A DNA stretch of 64,000 nt from Topomyia yanbarensis (GCF_030247195.1 NC_080671.1:303192504-303256503); one strand, 5' to 3'; shown: positions 9,518-19,960, counted from the stretch's first letter. The notes: generated by a model from the sequence alone, not told the origin. Numbers and translations: made by a program.

Positions 9518-9728
9518 AAAGAAACAACCCGAAAACGTCAAATACTACTCGGAAGGAAGACAAGAGGACAGGAAACATGACGATCAGGAAACGGAAACGA
9601 TTAAAACTACAAGAAGAATTGAACAATTCTAAGCACAACCAAATGACATGTACATATACGAATAGGTGAAATCAGCGAATGACCTAAGTGGTTAAAACTG
9701 AAATAAACATACATACATACATATACTT
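9518..9728 (+). other. I-clade LINE 3' UTR and CATA tail
   Basis: An A-rich 3' UTR with AATAAA at 9702-9707, followed at once by about four CATA units (9708-9725). A short tandem repeat instead of poly(A) is common in I-type elements. Confidence 0.6.
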
Positions 9729-9967
9729 TCCCTAATAAGGATGTAAAAATTAAAAAGCATTTGAAAATTAATAATAGCTTTAGTGAACGAGGTAGTGACC
9801 GTCGCTCCACAACGCAGTTTATTTTTCATGACTTGCGGTTAGCACGATTTCTCGAATTGGTGAACTGAAAATTATGGAATAGAAGCTAGTTATTAGAATT
9901 CTTTACATATTTAACCCGCTGAAAATCGCGTAAATGGCTCGGAATGAGACCCGCTGATGCCCTAAGA
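9729..9967. other. Unassigned AT-rich sequence
   Basis: No frame, repeat partner or structure was seen. Confidence 0.3.
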
Positions 9968-10392
9968 CAATTTCGTTAGATTTTCAGAGCAGCGTGCACC
10001 CAGTGCACAAACACAAGTGACGGAAGGTTATCGAAAAGTTTCGTGGAAACGAAAATTACAGTGATGATGATTTTCCCTAACGGGTTTCGAGAGTTTATTA
10101 TTTGATCTTTGGCAGTAGGATGAGCGATAATAATTCAAATTAAAGATACTACTGGGAAGTCACTTTTAGAAAAAGTCGATATCGAAGTAAAGTTTGAACT
10201 ATTCACGCATGCACTTCAGATGTAGCGTGATATCAAGAGCTACAATTTCAGTTTTTAGTTCTCTGCATGTGTTATCAAATCATCGCGAAACATAAAGTTC
10301 TAAATATTCACAATCGATATAATATCAGAAGAGAGTGATAAGAGTTATAAGAAATGTCTCATCACACTGTTAGGTGGATTAAAAACGTTTTT
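9968..10392 (+). repeat. Dispersed repeat family P, copy 1
   Basis: Shares blocks, in the same order, with 21027-21536 (plus) and 50765-51110 (minus). Examples are GTGCACCCAGTGCAC, a TTATCGAAAAG segment, TTTGGCAGTAGG, AGAGCTACAATTTCAGTTTT, and for the plus copies the end block TCATCACACTGTTAGGTGGATT. It is noncoding. The right edge at TAGGTGGATT resembles the ends of other repeats here. Confidence 0.7.
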
Positions 10393-10847
10393 GAATGAGC
10401 ATGTATTTTTATCTTGTGTGCATTATCTTCAAAATGTTTTATAAAGTTTTTTTAAACAGTGAAAATGACTCGGTCCGCAGGTTTGCATTCTTAAACTGAA
10501 TCGCCTGAAAAAAATCAGTAGCAATATTTTAAAGGCGATTCGCTTAATTGGTATTGCGAGGAAATTGAATGAAATAATTTGACACAGAATATACACAGTA
10601 CACACACAAAAACATTTTCCGATCTCGAACTAAGAGTGGAAGAAGTAAGATTGCGTAACGAAATGTTTTTTTTCAAGTGAAAATAGTGTTTTTTTTTTGG
10701 AAAAATCGTCCTCGTTTCCAATTTTTTTTATTGAATCGTTCAAGGACACCACAGATACACATTAATGATTTTTTTTTAGTTTTATGCTTTCAGTTGAGTT
10801 GGACTGGAATCGTAGTCACGGCAAACCTCTTTGAAAAAACCTGTTTT
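10393..10847. other. Unassigned AT-rich sequence
   Basis: Homopolymer T runs and no convincing frame. 10740-10847 leads into the next repeat. Confidence 0.3.
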
Positions 10848-11854
10848 AATCCACCTAGAGGTGCAATTGTGCCTTTCTCATTTCTCCAAACTATGATTTA
10901 GTAGCTGGTTCGTACAATATAACATTATGGTAATGTTTTTCATTCTTATTACACTTGGTAAGTATATATAAGAGCACCTTTTTGCATTCATCGCGGTATC
11001 GGTTTGAATCGGAGTTTTCTATGTGATCGCACTCCACAACCCGTAACTCCGGAACCGGAAGTCGGATGGAGATGGAATTTAATATCGGTTTCCGGGGACG
11101 CAACACCTTTCATTTGAGACTAAGTTGATCAAATCGGTCTAGCCATTTTTGAGAAACCAATATAACCGTTATTCTGAATTTGGATGCTTCCGGATCCGTC
11201 GATGGTGGCCAGTGTGGCCAAAGAGACTTTGAATGACTGTTGGTGACCTAGATCTACAAATTCAACAAATGTGTTTACATTTTGGAAAAAATTCACCTTT
11301 TTACATTCATCGCAGAATTCGTTAGAATCGGGATTTGCTGCGTGATCGTACGTATCACCCTGTAATTCAGGAACCAGAACTCGTATCCACACAAAATTCA
11401 ACAGCAGCTGATGGACCTTTCATTTAAAATCAAGTTTGTCAAAATCGGTTCAGAAAATTCCGAGAAACCGATGTGGACAAATCAACAAATTTTGTTTTGT
11501 AACCATACTCTTCAGCTCGTAATCCGGAACAAGATGTCGGTTGAAAATGAAATTCAATAGCAACCTATGGGAATATTATACCTTTCATTTGAATCTTAGT
11601 TTGTAAAAATCGGTTCAGTCTTCTCCGAAAAACCGATGTGGACATTTTGTTAACAAATCCGCACATACACACATACATACATACATACATACATACATAC
11701 ATACATACATACATACATACATACATACATACATACACACATACATACACACAGATATTTTGCGATCTCGGCGAACTGAGTCGAATGTTATGAGTCGGTT
11801 AGAAAGTCGGTTTTTGGAGCAATTGCATAACCTTTCTATATGAGAAAGGCAAAA
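10848..11854 (+). repeat. Composite modular repeat, unit 1
   Basis: Opens with AATCCACCTAGAGGTGC and CCTTTCTCATTTCTCC and closes with CCTTTCTATATGAGAAAGG. In between, a module recurs at about 320-bp spacing: ACTCCGGAACCGGAAGTCGG near 11046, a diverged copy near 11361 and a truncated one near 11520. Each copy is followed by CTTTCATTTGA and AAAATCGGTTCAG. A microsatellite and GATCTCGGCGAACTGAGTCG precede the closing hairpin-like end. It is noncoding, and the inverted relative is at 53061-53800. Confidence 0.75.
11662..11752 (+). repeat. CATA microsatellite
   Basis: About 90 bases of CATA/CACA repeats inside the modular repeat, at the same relative position as the CA repeat at 12883. The open frame read through it on the other strand is not a gene. 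Confidence 0.9.
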
Positions 11855-13055
11855 GAATAATATTTAGCTTAATCAGCATGAGTTCAATAGTATTTTCATG
11901 TGATTATATTTTGAAATGATGGTGGAATGGGTTTGAAAGTGGAGGGAATGGGGGGTTAGTAGAGTGGGAGTGGAGGATGCGTCAGAAATCCTTCATCTTA
12001 TTTCGGTATACGGGATGGATGCAGGAAATGCGGGCGTGAGGGTGGTCCAAGGGGAGGGGAGTGATGAAGGATGGAGGTGTAAGGGCAAGACGGAGGGGGG
12101 GGGGGGGGAGGGGGGCGGCGACGCAATACTCAACTGCATATTTTGTCTTCCATTTGAGACTTGGTTTGAGAAAATCGGTTCAGTCATCACCGAAGAACCG
12201 ATTTGACTTTAATTGTGGAATATGCCCGGAATTCCGGACTTCCGGAATCGTCGATAGTAGGCAATATATTCAAAGAATGTTTGATTGGCAATCAGTGATC
12301 TAGATCTGCGATTAGAAGTTATTTGGTGACCATTTCAATAGTTTTTAGCCTCTGAGGTATTACGATTGTACCGATTTATATGGGAAATTCCAGTGTATCC
12401 TTACTAACACCCCTGTAACTCCGGAAGCAAGAGTCAGAACCGAATGAAATTCAGCAGCAGTCAATGGCATTACTGTATCTTTCATTTGAAATCAAGTTTG
12501 TAAAAATCGGTAGAGAATTCGTTGGGGAATGGGTGTGATATTAGCTTAGGAACTTGGCGAGTTCCCCGGGGGCGTCATGACCTGTCATAGGTGGCCAATT
12601 TGGTCAAAGCTGCTTTGATTGATCATTAGTGATCCAGACCCGCAAACTAGAGTAATGTTACATAAATTTTAATATGTTTTACATCATTTGAACATCATGG
12701 TGGTACCAGTTTATATGGGAATTTGCTGTGTGACCGCACTCTTCAACCCGTAACTCCGGAACCGGAAGTCGGATCAACTAAAAATTCAATAGCAGCTTAT
12801 GGGAGCGTTATACCTTTCAGATGAAACTAAGTTTGCGAAAATCGGTTCAGCCATCTCTGAGAAAATTGTGTGAGTTTAAATGACACACACACACATACAC
12901 ACACACATACACACACACATACATACACACACACACAGACATTTGCCGATCTCGACGAACTGAATCGAATGGTGTATGACACTCGGCCCTCCGGGCCTCG
13001 GTTAAAAAGTCGATTTTTACAGTGATTGCATAGCCTTTCTTTATATGAGAAAGGC
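11855..13055 (+). repeat. Composite modular repeat, unit 2
   Basis: Module copies with ACTCCGGAAGCAAGAGTC (about 12418) and ACTCCGGAACCGGAAGTCGG (about 12747) lie about 328 bases apart, each with the blocks TTTCATTTGAA, AAAATCGGT, TCGTCGATAGTAGG-like and GATCTAGATCTGC-like. It ends with a CA repeat, GATCTCGACGAACTGAATCG, a GGCCCTCCGGGCC palindrome and CCTTTCTTTATATGAGAAAGG. A G-run with a short interruption sits at about 12090-12117. The same series of blocks occurs inverted at 52078-53060. Confidence 0.78.
12883..12938 (+). repeat. CA microsatellite
   Basis: CACA/CATA repeats immediately before GATCTCGACGAACTGAATCG, as in the other copies of the composite repeat. Confidence 0.88.
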
Positions 13056-13695
13056 AAAAATACGTTTTTCAGAAATTACTATAACTTCGACTTACTAATA
13101 TTTTTTATGTTCTCAAGAGGATTTTGCACATTGGACATTGTACTAAGCTAGACGTATAACAAGTACTTCATAAAATATGCAAAGGTACAAAAATTCCAAC
13201 TTACCCTTTTTTACTGCATCCCAACATATGACCAAGGCTTCGAAAATGGCAAGCACAGGAGAAATTTTTTTTATCAAATTTTGCGCCTAATTTTTTTCCG
13301 TATCTATGTAACCTCTTATATTAAATAATACGAATTGCGAGCCCAAAAAATGCATGTCTGTCATTTATTAAAGTTTGTTGATACTTCTTGCGTGACTTGA
13401 AAATGGCTAAAGGACCGTAAGGAGATAAAAAGATAAACAAAATCCATATTTTCAACTTTTTGTCTAGAACCACATTTTTCCATCGTAGTCCAATTTAAAT
13501 TTAATTATATAACTTGAAAATTGGAGAAGAAAATTTATTAATGCTTAGTTTTGATGGTGAAGTAATGAAAAACAAATAACTTGTAACGTGACAGATAAAA
13601 ATTTCGAAAAAGTTTTGTGTACCACACCAACAGCTTGCATACAATGTCTAACCTACATTTTTTCTTTCTACTTTGAGTCTACTTTTTGAAACTGT
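13056..13695. other. Unassigned AT-rich sequence with one TGTAACGTGACAGAT
   Basis: No gene seen. Holds the first of five copies of a 15-mer motif (13582-13596) that recurs up to 19644. Confidence 0.35.
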
Positions 13696-13965
13696 ATAGC
13701 AGGCATGTCCAAATACGCCACGGCACCGCGTGCTGCATTTTAACACCACAACCGAGTGTATTGAAAGGAGCACCCCAAGCCAGAGTGCTCGATACGAAGC
13801 ACCGATGCACGATAAACGAAGCACCTGTGTCGGTGGCGGTGTTACATTTTCGATCCGGTGCTTGGATGCTTCGGAAAACACTCGGGCTGGGTGCTTTGAA
13901 ATTTCTGAAGCACCGGAGCCGAGCGCTTTCAACTTCGGATAACACCTCGGAAACTCTTTGACTTT
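13696..13965. repeat. GC-rich dispersed repeat, copy 1
   Basis: A sharply GC-richer island in AT-rich DNA. It is full of GGTGCTTCGG-like and GAAGCACC-like direct and inverted words and begins TATAGCAGGCATGTCCAAA. The reverse complement of that start, GCCATGCCTGCTGTATAG, lies at the right edge of the island at 18110-18437, so both are one family in opposite orientation. The overlapping open frames on both strands follow from the base composition and show no domain. Confidence 0.6.
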
Positions 13966-14936
13966 GCACCCGTATCAAAGCGAGAATGTTTAAGTCCGCT
14001 AGCATATGCACAAAAAGAAAGAAAAAAAAGATTTTTCGGTGCGACGGAATAAAAGAGAACAGAAAATATACTTCTATAATCACGGCAGTTTGATTTTTAG
14101 TTAGATATGTAATTATAAAATATCCAAAGTCGATGCAAGTATAGATCGCGGTTAGTGGATTTTTTTTTAATTTTGCGTCTTGGAAATACTAGTCAATGAA
14201 AATTCTATTTCTTTATCTTCTTGCAAATGTATATCTAATTGAAAGCAAAAGATAGGAACTTTGCCATCGATAAACATGTTTTTTATTTTTTTTTTATGAT
14301 CCCAATCTATACGGATAACGCACATATGGTGCTTAGCTCAATTTGAATCTATTCCTATTGGCGCCATTTAGTTGGTATTTCTATACAACTCAATCTTATT
14401 ATGGCGTTAGAATTGGGCACATGTTTCGAATTTTCGATCAATCAATCACAAGTATTTCACAGCATTTGGATAATTTTTATTATACGAAACTTTGGTACAA
14501 ATTTTTATATATTCTATCTATTGCTGGTCGTAATAATAAAGTATTGAGTCATTTCGTGTCGCAAACTCTATTACAATATTTAGCTAAAATAGTGATGAAC
14601 TGCCTCATAGTGCTTTTTAGGCTGACAAAATGGAGACACTGAAAAAATCAGTTTATCCGGTGATGCTATTACCTGTAAGTCGATTATTCTGGGAAAGTGA
14701 ATGGGTTACCAGGTTGTTTTGAAAAAAGAATTAATTTCAATTAGAATGTCAAATTACAGTACTAGTTTTATCATTGCGGTAATAAAACGTATTTTCAGAG
14801 GAGCTAACCTCATATAAAATTGTGGCCCTTCGCTAAAACAAGGTCATGTATGATCATGTTTCTCAAATATTTTATATTCATTCCAAGCACCTCGGCCTGG
14901 TAAGTTAAAAGGGAGAGAGGCTTTGCTTTACTCTAA
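13966..14936. other. Unassigned sequence
   Basis: No domain recognised. At 14630-14674 an ATG in good context (ACAAAATGG) opens 15 codons that end exactly at CCT|GTAAGT, a consensus splice donor. This could be chance. Confidence 0.25.
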
Positions 14937-15184
14937 GGGACCATTCATAAATTACGTAACGCATTTAGGGGGGGAGGGGGTACGACAAGTTGTGACATAG
15001 GGGGGAGGGGGTGTTAACTACATCGTCACGTAACATGTTTTCATCGAAGAAAAAAAAAATGTCTTGGAATTTGTTTCGTAACAGGGGAGGGGGGATGGAG
15101 AAATTTGTGACAATTTGTTACATAGGGGGAGGGGGGAGTCAATTTTGGGCAATTTTTGCGTTACGTAATTTATTAATGGTCCCT
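14937..15184. mobile_element. MITE with GGGACCATT termini and TTAA-like target
   Basis: Terminal inverted repeats of about 27 bases: GGGACCATTCATAAATTACG at the left, and its complement with one or two changes at the right, ending ATGGTCCC at 15184. Flanks are CTAA (14933-14936) and TTAA (15185-15188), close to the TTAA target of piggyBac-type elements. The interior is G-rich with two GGGGGAGGGGG blocks. Confidence 0.78.
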
Positions 15185-15883
15185 TAATGGAACTGGAATT
15201 GTTCATATCATTTGTAGCAAGTTACCTACTGCAGAGAACTTCAATTTTCAAAATTACTTGAAACACGTTATCGTATGTAAAGGCGTTAGGGCACAATCGA
15301 GTGCGCCCATACGATTTATTGCCGCATTATACGTCATTGCCAGTGCCATTACAAAACTTCTAACTCAGCACAATGCAAAGAAATGAATTTTGGCCGGAGT
15401 TCATTACGTTTCTGGCACATCCAACGGCGTCCGTGTGTTGACGTGCCGTTTGGTTCGCTGTACTTATAGACTTATAGAGAATTAATTTAGAAAAATCTAC
15501 GTTATCATAAATATCGCTAGCTAGTGTCCTAGTCCTTATCAGTTCTTCGATAGTTATACTATATAAGCTATATTCATCATTCCGCATGTAAACACAATAA
15601 AACAAAGACAAATTTAGTTGACAAGATGGTAAGTGATCACCTAAACCACATTCTGAAGACTAGATTTTTGTCTTGCTATATTCTGCATTTTTAATAATTG
15701 ATCCGATACCTTGTCCTTTTTATATCTATTCTGCTTTAAGGTATACAAAAACCAGCTTCAAATGGGTTTTTACAATTTGCTGGGCAAAATTTAATTTCTG
15801 CATGCATTTTAGATGCATAATTTTTTTTTGGCTCTCTAAGGAGATTTCAATTCTTGCATAGTATAGTGGGAAAGTAGACTTAC
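15185..15883. other. Unassigned sequence with a promoter-like patch
   Basis: Nothing coding is certain. ACTATATAAGC (about 15558-15568) is TATA-like; about 65 bases later AAGATG|GTAAGT (15626-15634) would be a start codon abutting a consensus donor. The minus-strand frame 15360-15611 shows no domain. Confidence 0.25.
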
Positions 15884-16118
15884 CAATCATAGAGAGAATA
15901 ACTGTACTGGAAACAGTGATCGACGTAAGGATATGCGATGATGTTTGCTGATATGGTCGGGCATCTATCATCGACATAACTTTATAGTCCGTCGGAGATG
16001 GCAAACATGAGTTGGAAAGTTTGTGTAAACTAAAAGCATATTGACCACCAGACCATCCAGTACAATATTGGTCAATGAAGCTATGCTTTGTGTAAGCACT
16101 ACGCACAGGAGGAGACTC
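15884..16118 (-). CDS. Candidate internal exon of an unrecognised host gene
   Basis: On the minus strand an open segment of 78 codons runs from a possible AG acceptor (16119-16120) to ATTG|GTAAGT, a full-consensus donor. The peptide has a Cys/Trp-containing N-terminal half (YCTGWSGGQYAFSLHKL) and a hydrophobic end (SHILTSITVSSTVILSMIG) that could be the start of a membrane helix, as at a receptor or transporter N-terminus. I do not recognise the family. The frame has no upstream ATG, so it would be internal. Against it, no neighbouring exons were found, and unused donors are common in AT-rich DNA. Confidence 0.28.
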
Positions 16119-18109
16119 CTCTCACTTGAACGTTGAGAAGTTAGCTAAAGCATGTAACACCACAACAACAACGAACAGCTCTTTAATTTACTTTACTTTT
16201 TTAGTAGTTGAAAAATTAATTGACTTACACCAGAAAATCGAATAACAGACAAATGATTTCCCGGATAACGCGACCTGTAATGCATTAAATACACCTTAAG
16301 TTTGTTTGAGAATTCATGCACAAATAGCTATACAAAACTGAAATATATCATGAACCCGTTAACAATATATTAAATAAATGAAAAGCAACTGAAAAGACAA
16401 ATCACACCTTGGAATTTTCCAAATTGAATAGAGCCAAATTGATACATTTACATTTACCATATTTTATTTTAGATTCGATTACCCGGGGTAAGATTTTTTA
16501 AATCCCCGGATATTCGAATCTGACCTGTTTATTATTTGGAATAAATTTCCCTTATTCCACAGCAAAATAAAAAAAAAATATGTGTGCATACTTTGCATCT
16601 ATAAGATGTGAACAACATTCTTAAGAAATGATACTTGAATTTGCCTTGGTTCGTCAATAGACCATCGGTATAATTTGTGTTGAGTTTGTGTAAGTCATAG
16701 AAATTTAAACGCGTATGTAAATGATATGTTCCCACGCGAGTTGACTTTATTCGCTTGCATATTATCATATGATAAGTTGTTTCTTTTTACTTTTACTGTA
16801 AATTTTGACAAATGAACAGTATATTTGATTGAATTTATTAGAATGATAAAATACGATAATTTGTATTGAACAAAAACCAAGATATAAAAATTGTAATACA
16901 AACTAGTTGGATCCACTCACATTTGCCGGAAAGGTAGACTGAAAATATTGGTCCTAAAGTTTTTGTTTAATTCATACACGGCACTCATGAAATCATTTGA
17001 CGGTAGCTGAAGCCGCCACTTTAGAAATTTTACTAAAATACTACAATTTCATGTCTGATTTTACCTATGCCGAAACCAAAGAGAATTTCCATAGATTTTA
17101 AATATTGATCTTTGTACCTAGAGTTAAAAACTAATATGTTTTCTCAATCAGTGACATATTCACTTTCCAGACTGATGGCTGGAAACATAATTTCTTTTTG
17201 AAATTATGACTAAAGCTGAATACTTTACAGGATACTTAACGACCTTGACTTATACTACATTTTCAGAAATCATAGTTTTATTAATTTTATAATGACGGGA
17301 CATTATTTTGAGCATTTCGAGACAAATAAAAAAAAATACAACCGTCAAACTGGGAACTTGCAACACTTCTGACTTCCTCTGCTAATGTAAATTTGGCGGT
17401 AATAATAATTTTAACAATTTGGAGTCAAAAGTCTTAAAATTATGCAAAACATATGAAAGGTGTTGACCGAATAAAAATATTTAAAATCAACATTTTTTCT
17501 ATCACGCTTTCCAATTTGCTTTTCAATTTAATTTAGGCGCATATGTATTTCCATACCTGAATAAAATTTTCAAACTGAGCTATCTAGTACTAAGTTTCGG
17601 AAAACTTTGACACTTTAGTCTTTCAATGATACTTTTAGTAATACAAATGTGGAGTTTACAATCCAATCGCTATTAATCGTTAAATAGATAGTCTCAATAT
17701 TAAATTTTTTAGTTTTTAGAAGAGAATTTTCTCTTATTTTTAAAGCATACAAATGACCGGACTATATTTAAATTTCGAAGTGCAGAAAAATCTTTTTAAT
17801 TTTGATACTGAATAAAGGTCAGTTATGGTCTTCAGACGTAATACTCGGCCTGAGGTTGTTTGATGTAAGAGTTGGCTAAGATGTACAATTCGACTCCAGT
17901 ACCAATGCCATTTTTGAATCCATTCATTTATCCAATTATAATTCCTACTTGCATACCAACTTAATCCTTCCTTACTGTATAATGCATTACAGATTCTTCA
18001 CAAAGTACCAAGCTCGTTCATGCATATGAACGCACCAAATTGCTTTGAGCCACTTACCAAGCGACAGCAATAGCGCGGCTATAATCGCTACCGAAATATA
18101 AGCTGCCGT
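16119..18109. other. Unassigned AT-rich sequence
   Basis: About 2 kb with no domain or repeat partner seen. One near-palindrome at 16472-16521 (AGATTCGATTACCCGGGG against its complement, two mismatches) forms a small hairpin. Confidence 0.35.
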
Positions 18110-18437
18110 GTTTTACGAACTTAAAAACACTCGGTACGGTGCCAGCCGATGCCAGAAACACCTCGGTTGCGGTGCCTGCCGATGTGAGATGCACCTCGGT
18201 TACGGTGCCTACCGAAGTCAGAAACACTCGGGTCGGTGCTTTGCCGAAGCAACGAGCACGGTGGTTAAATATCAAGCGCTGGCACCGACACCGGTGCCTT
18301 GGTATCGGCGACCGGTGTCTGCTGTTGAGCGCCGGTACGGCGTGCCAACTTCAATGCTCTTAGTGGCGTGTTTATTGGTAGAAGTGCCCACCGTGCAGCA
18401 CCGTTCGGTGCTTTTGCCATGCCTGCTGTATAGTGGA
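18110..18437. repeat. GC-rich dispersed repeat, copy 2, with 33-bp minisatellite
   Basis: Inverted relative of 13696-13965, ending GCCATGCCTGCTGTATAG. Positions 18148-18247 are three tandem units of 33, 33 and 32 bp (each RAARCACYCGG-like followed by CGGTGCC), with a degenerate fourth before them. Words such as CGGTGC and GCACCG form many potential stems. Confidence 0.65.
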
Positions 18438-18859
18438 AACCTTAAAGTTTTATTCATTTTAAAGAAAACACAGCTGATCTTATGTAACGTGACAGATGTT
18501 TTCTGCTGTAAAGCAATTCCATTAAGATCGATGCAATTAGGGTGAAGTGCCTATTTTCACCATACTAAGCAAGGTGCCTCACTAATTCGTTAATTTCTCG
18601 CCCTACAATCAATGGAATACGTAAAAATTGACATCAACAGCTTTGCTTCGTTGTTAAGAACCAATATAATAACACAAATGCACTGAAAACAGTGAAATTC
18701 TCGTGTTTGACCGCAACGAAAACTCGAATCGGGTGCCCCTATTGTTGCGCTACCATTTGACTCAATGCGTTGAACAAAGATGGCAGACACTGCTCTAACC
18801 AACGGCTTCAAATGGGTAGGGTGATAATAGAAACATGGCGCAAATGGGCTCATCACCCT
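18438..18859. other. Unassigned sequence with one TGTAACGTGACAGAT
   Basis: Holds the 15-mer motif at 18483-18497. TAGGGTGAAGTGCC at about 18538 and TAGGGTGATAATAG at about 18817 are related words and may be ends of a small element. No gene seen. Confidence 0.3.
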
Positions 18860-19070
18860 ATGTCAAAAATGGTGACCATCTTCGATTCTGATGAAACTTT
18901 TACGATTCATCTATATGGGAGACTAAGTATTTTGCATTGCGAACAAAAAATTTATTCAAGAGAAATATTTAAAAAGGGGGTATGGGATCTTGAATGTCCT
19001 ACTTTCAAAATTTGTTGGTCAAAAATTGCCATTTATACAGAAAAATTATATGATAGCGACTTCTAGGGAA
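18860..19070 (+). repeat. Dispersed repeat family T, copy 1
   Basis: Blocks GTGACCATCTTCGATTC, GATGAAACTTTTACG and TATTTAAAAAGGGG align in order with 19820-19960 and 47895-48050. Noncoding; diverged. Confidence 0.5.
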
Positions 19071-19667
19071 TTAAAATCTTTCAACATAATGTGTTACTTC
19101 GTGAAATTGCGACATCATAAATTATTCACGTTTGTTCATCAAAACCAATAGGTTTTTCAAAATAAACATAAAATTTCCCGTTAATACTCAGTTCCCCATC
19201 AGGAATGATTAATGTACGACTGTCTCTATATCCTTGCTTCAATAAAAATACAGAAATGTAACATGACAGATTTTGGTTGTAACGTGACAGATCATTTAGA
19301 ATACTCCATAAATTCGAAAATAAAGTTTTTCTTCAGAAAAACTATATTTCAAACTCTTCTTTGTTTTACAAGCTTCAACTTAGAACTGTGTTCACGCAAA
19401 TTTGGGGGCCTATGAAACAGCCTTTTTTGATTTGGTCGGGCAACCTCCAAACTCACTGCTAAAATGGTGTACCGTGATAGACGTATCAAAATGACAATGA
19501 AAACCGTTCATGATAGAAAATAACTTTCTGTAGAAAAATGTGCGGTTTAGTGACATTAATAATATGCAATTGTGATATAATCTGATTTTAACGTTTTTGC
19601 AGACTTACGTTATGAAATATGCGTAAACTTGTAACGTGGCAGACAGAAGCCTTGACCAAATATCCTT
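19071..19667. other. Unassigned sequence with three TGTAACGTGACAGAT-like motifs
   Basis: Motif copies at 19257-19271 (one change), 19278-19292 (exact) and 19630-19644 (two changes). No gene seen. Confidence 0.3.
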
Positions 19668-19716
19668 AATGAGAAAGATGCAATTGTACCACTAGGTGGA
19701 TTATAAGTTTTTTTTT
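19668..19716 (-). repeat. Terminal module of the composite repeat family
   Basis: ATGAGAAAGATGCAATTG and CCACTAGGTGGATTATAA are the inverted form of the opening block at 10848-10890. Solo end fragment. Confidence 0.55.
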
Positions 19717-19819
19717 ATCAAGAATACTCTCAGAAAAACTATTGTGAATGAGACGGTTTTAATCATCGTTATTTGTTTATGTACTCGAGGAATACCACGA
19801 AGATCCGTCCGAAAATATT

Positions 19820-19960
19820 TAAAATCGTGACCATCTTAGATTCCTATGAAACTTTACACGTTTCACAGGCATAGAAAAATAAACATTTTCCACAATCAGT
19901 AAGATTATTTTGACTCAGGAGTAATATTTGAAAGGGCGTAAGCATTTCTACGTGCAATTA
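19820..19960 (+). repeat. Dispersed repeat family T, copy 2
   Basis: TTTAAAATCGTGACCATC, TTAGATTCC, CTTTACACGTTTCA and CATTTTCCACAATCA match 47895-48050 closely and 18860-19070 more weakly. Confidence 0.6.

Larger units (their letters stand above)
3677..9728 (+). mobile_element. I-clade LINE with RNase H, interrupted and frameshifted
   Basis: Recognised from ORF2: an apurinic-type endonuclease (QETHL, MGDFNAHH), reverse transcriptase (GLPQGSV, YADDIVII), RNase H (YTDGSNAEG, WIPEHCGIKGNEDA) and a Cys-containing C-terminus. RNase H after the RT, together with a simple-repeat tail (CATA)n after AATAAA at 9702-9707, fits the I clade. It is dead: at least six frame changes, an apparent internal deletion in the endonuclease, and a nested LINE at 4714-6326. 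The 5' boundary is assigned only because it abuts the BEL LTR. Confidence 0.82.

Noticed and set aside
11565..11750. 61-codon minus-strand frame made of YVCM repeats
   Set aside because: Pure translation of the CATA microsatellite.
13648..14083. Overlapping 70-134 codon frames on both strands in the GC-rich island
   Set aside because: They follow from the low stop frequency of the CGGTGC/GAAGCACC word composition; no domain, no splice sites, and the same island recurs as a noncoding repeat at 18110.
15726..16106. The full 126-codon minus-strand frame as one coding unit
   Set aside because: The consensus donor at 15883 divides it; the part below the donor is AT-rich and looks intronic.
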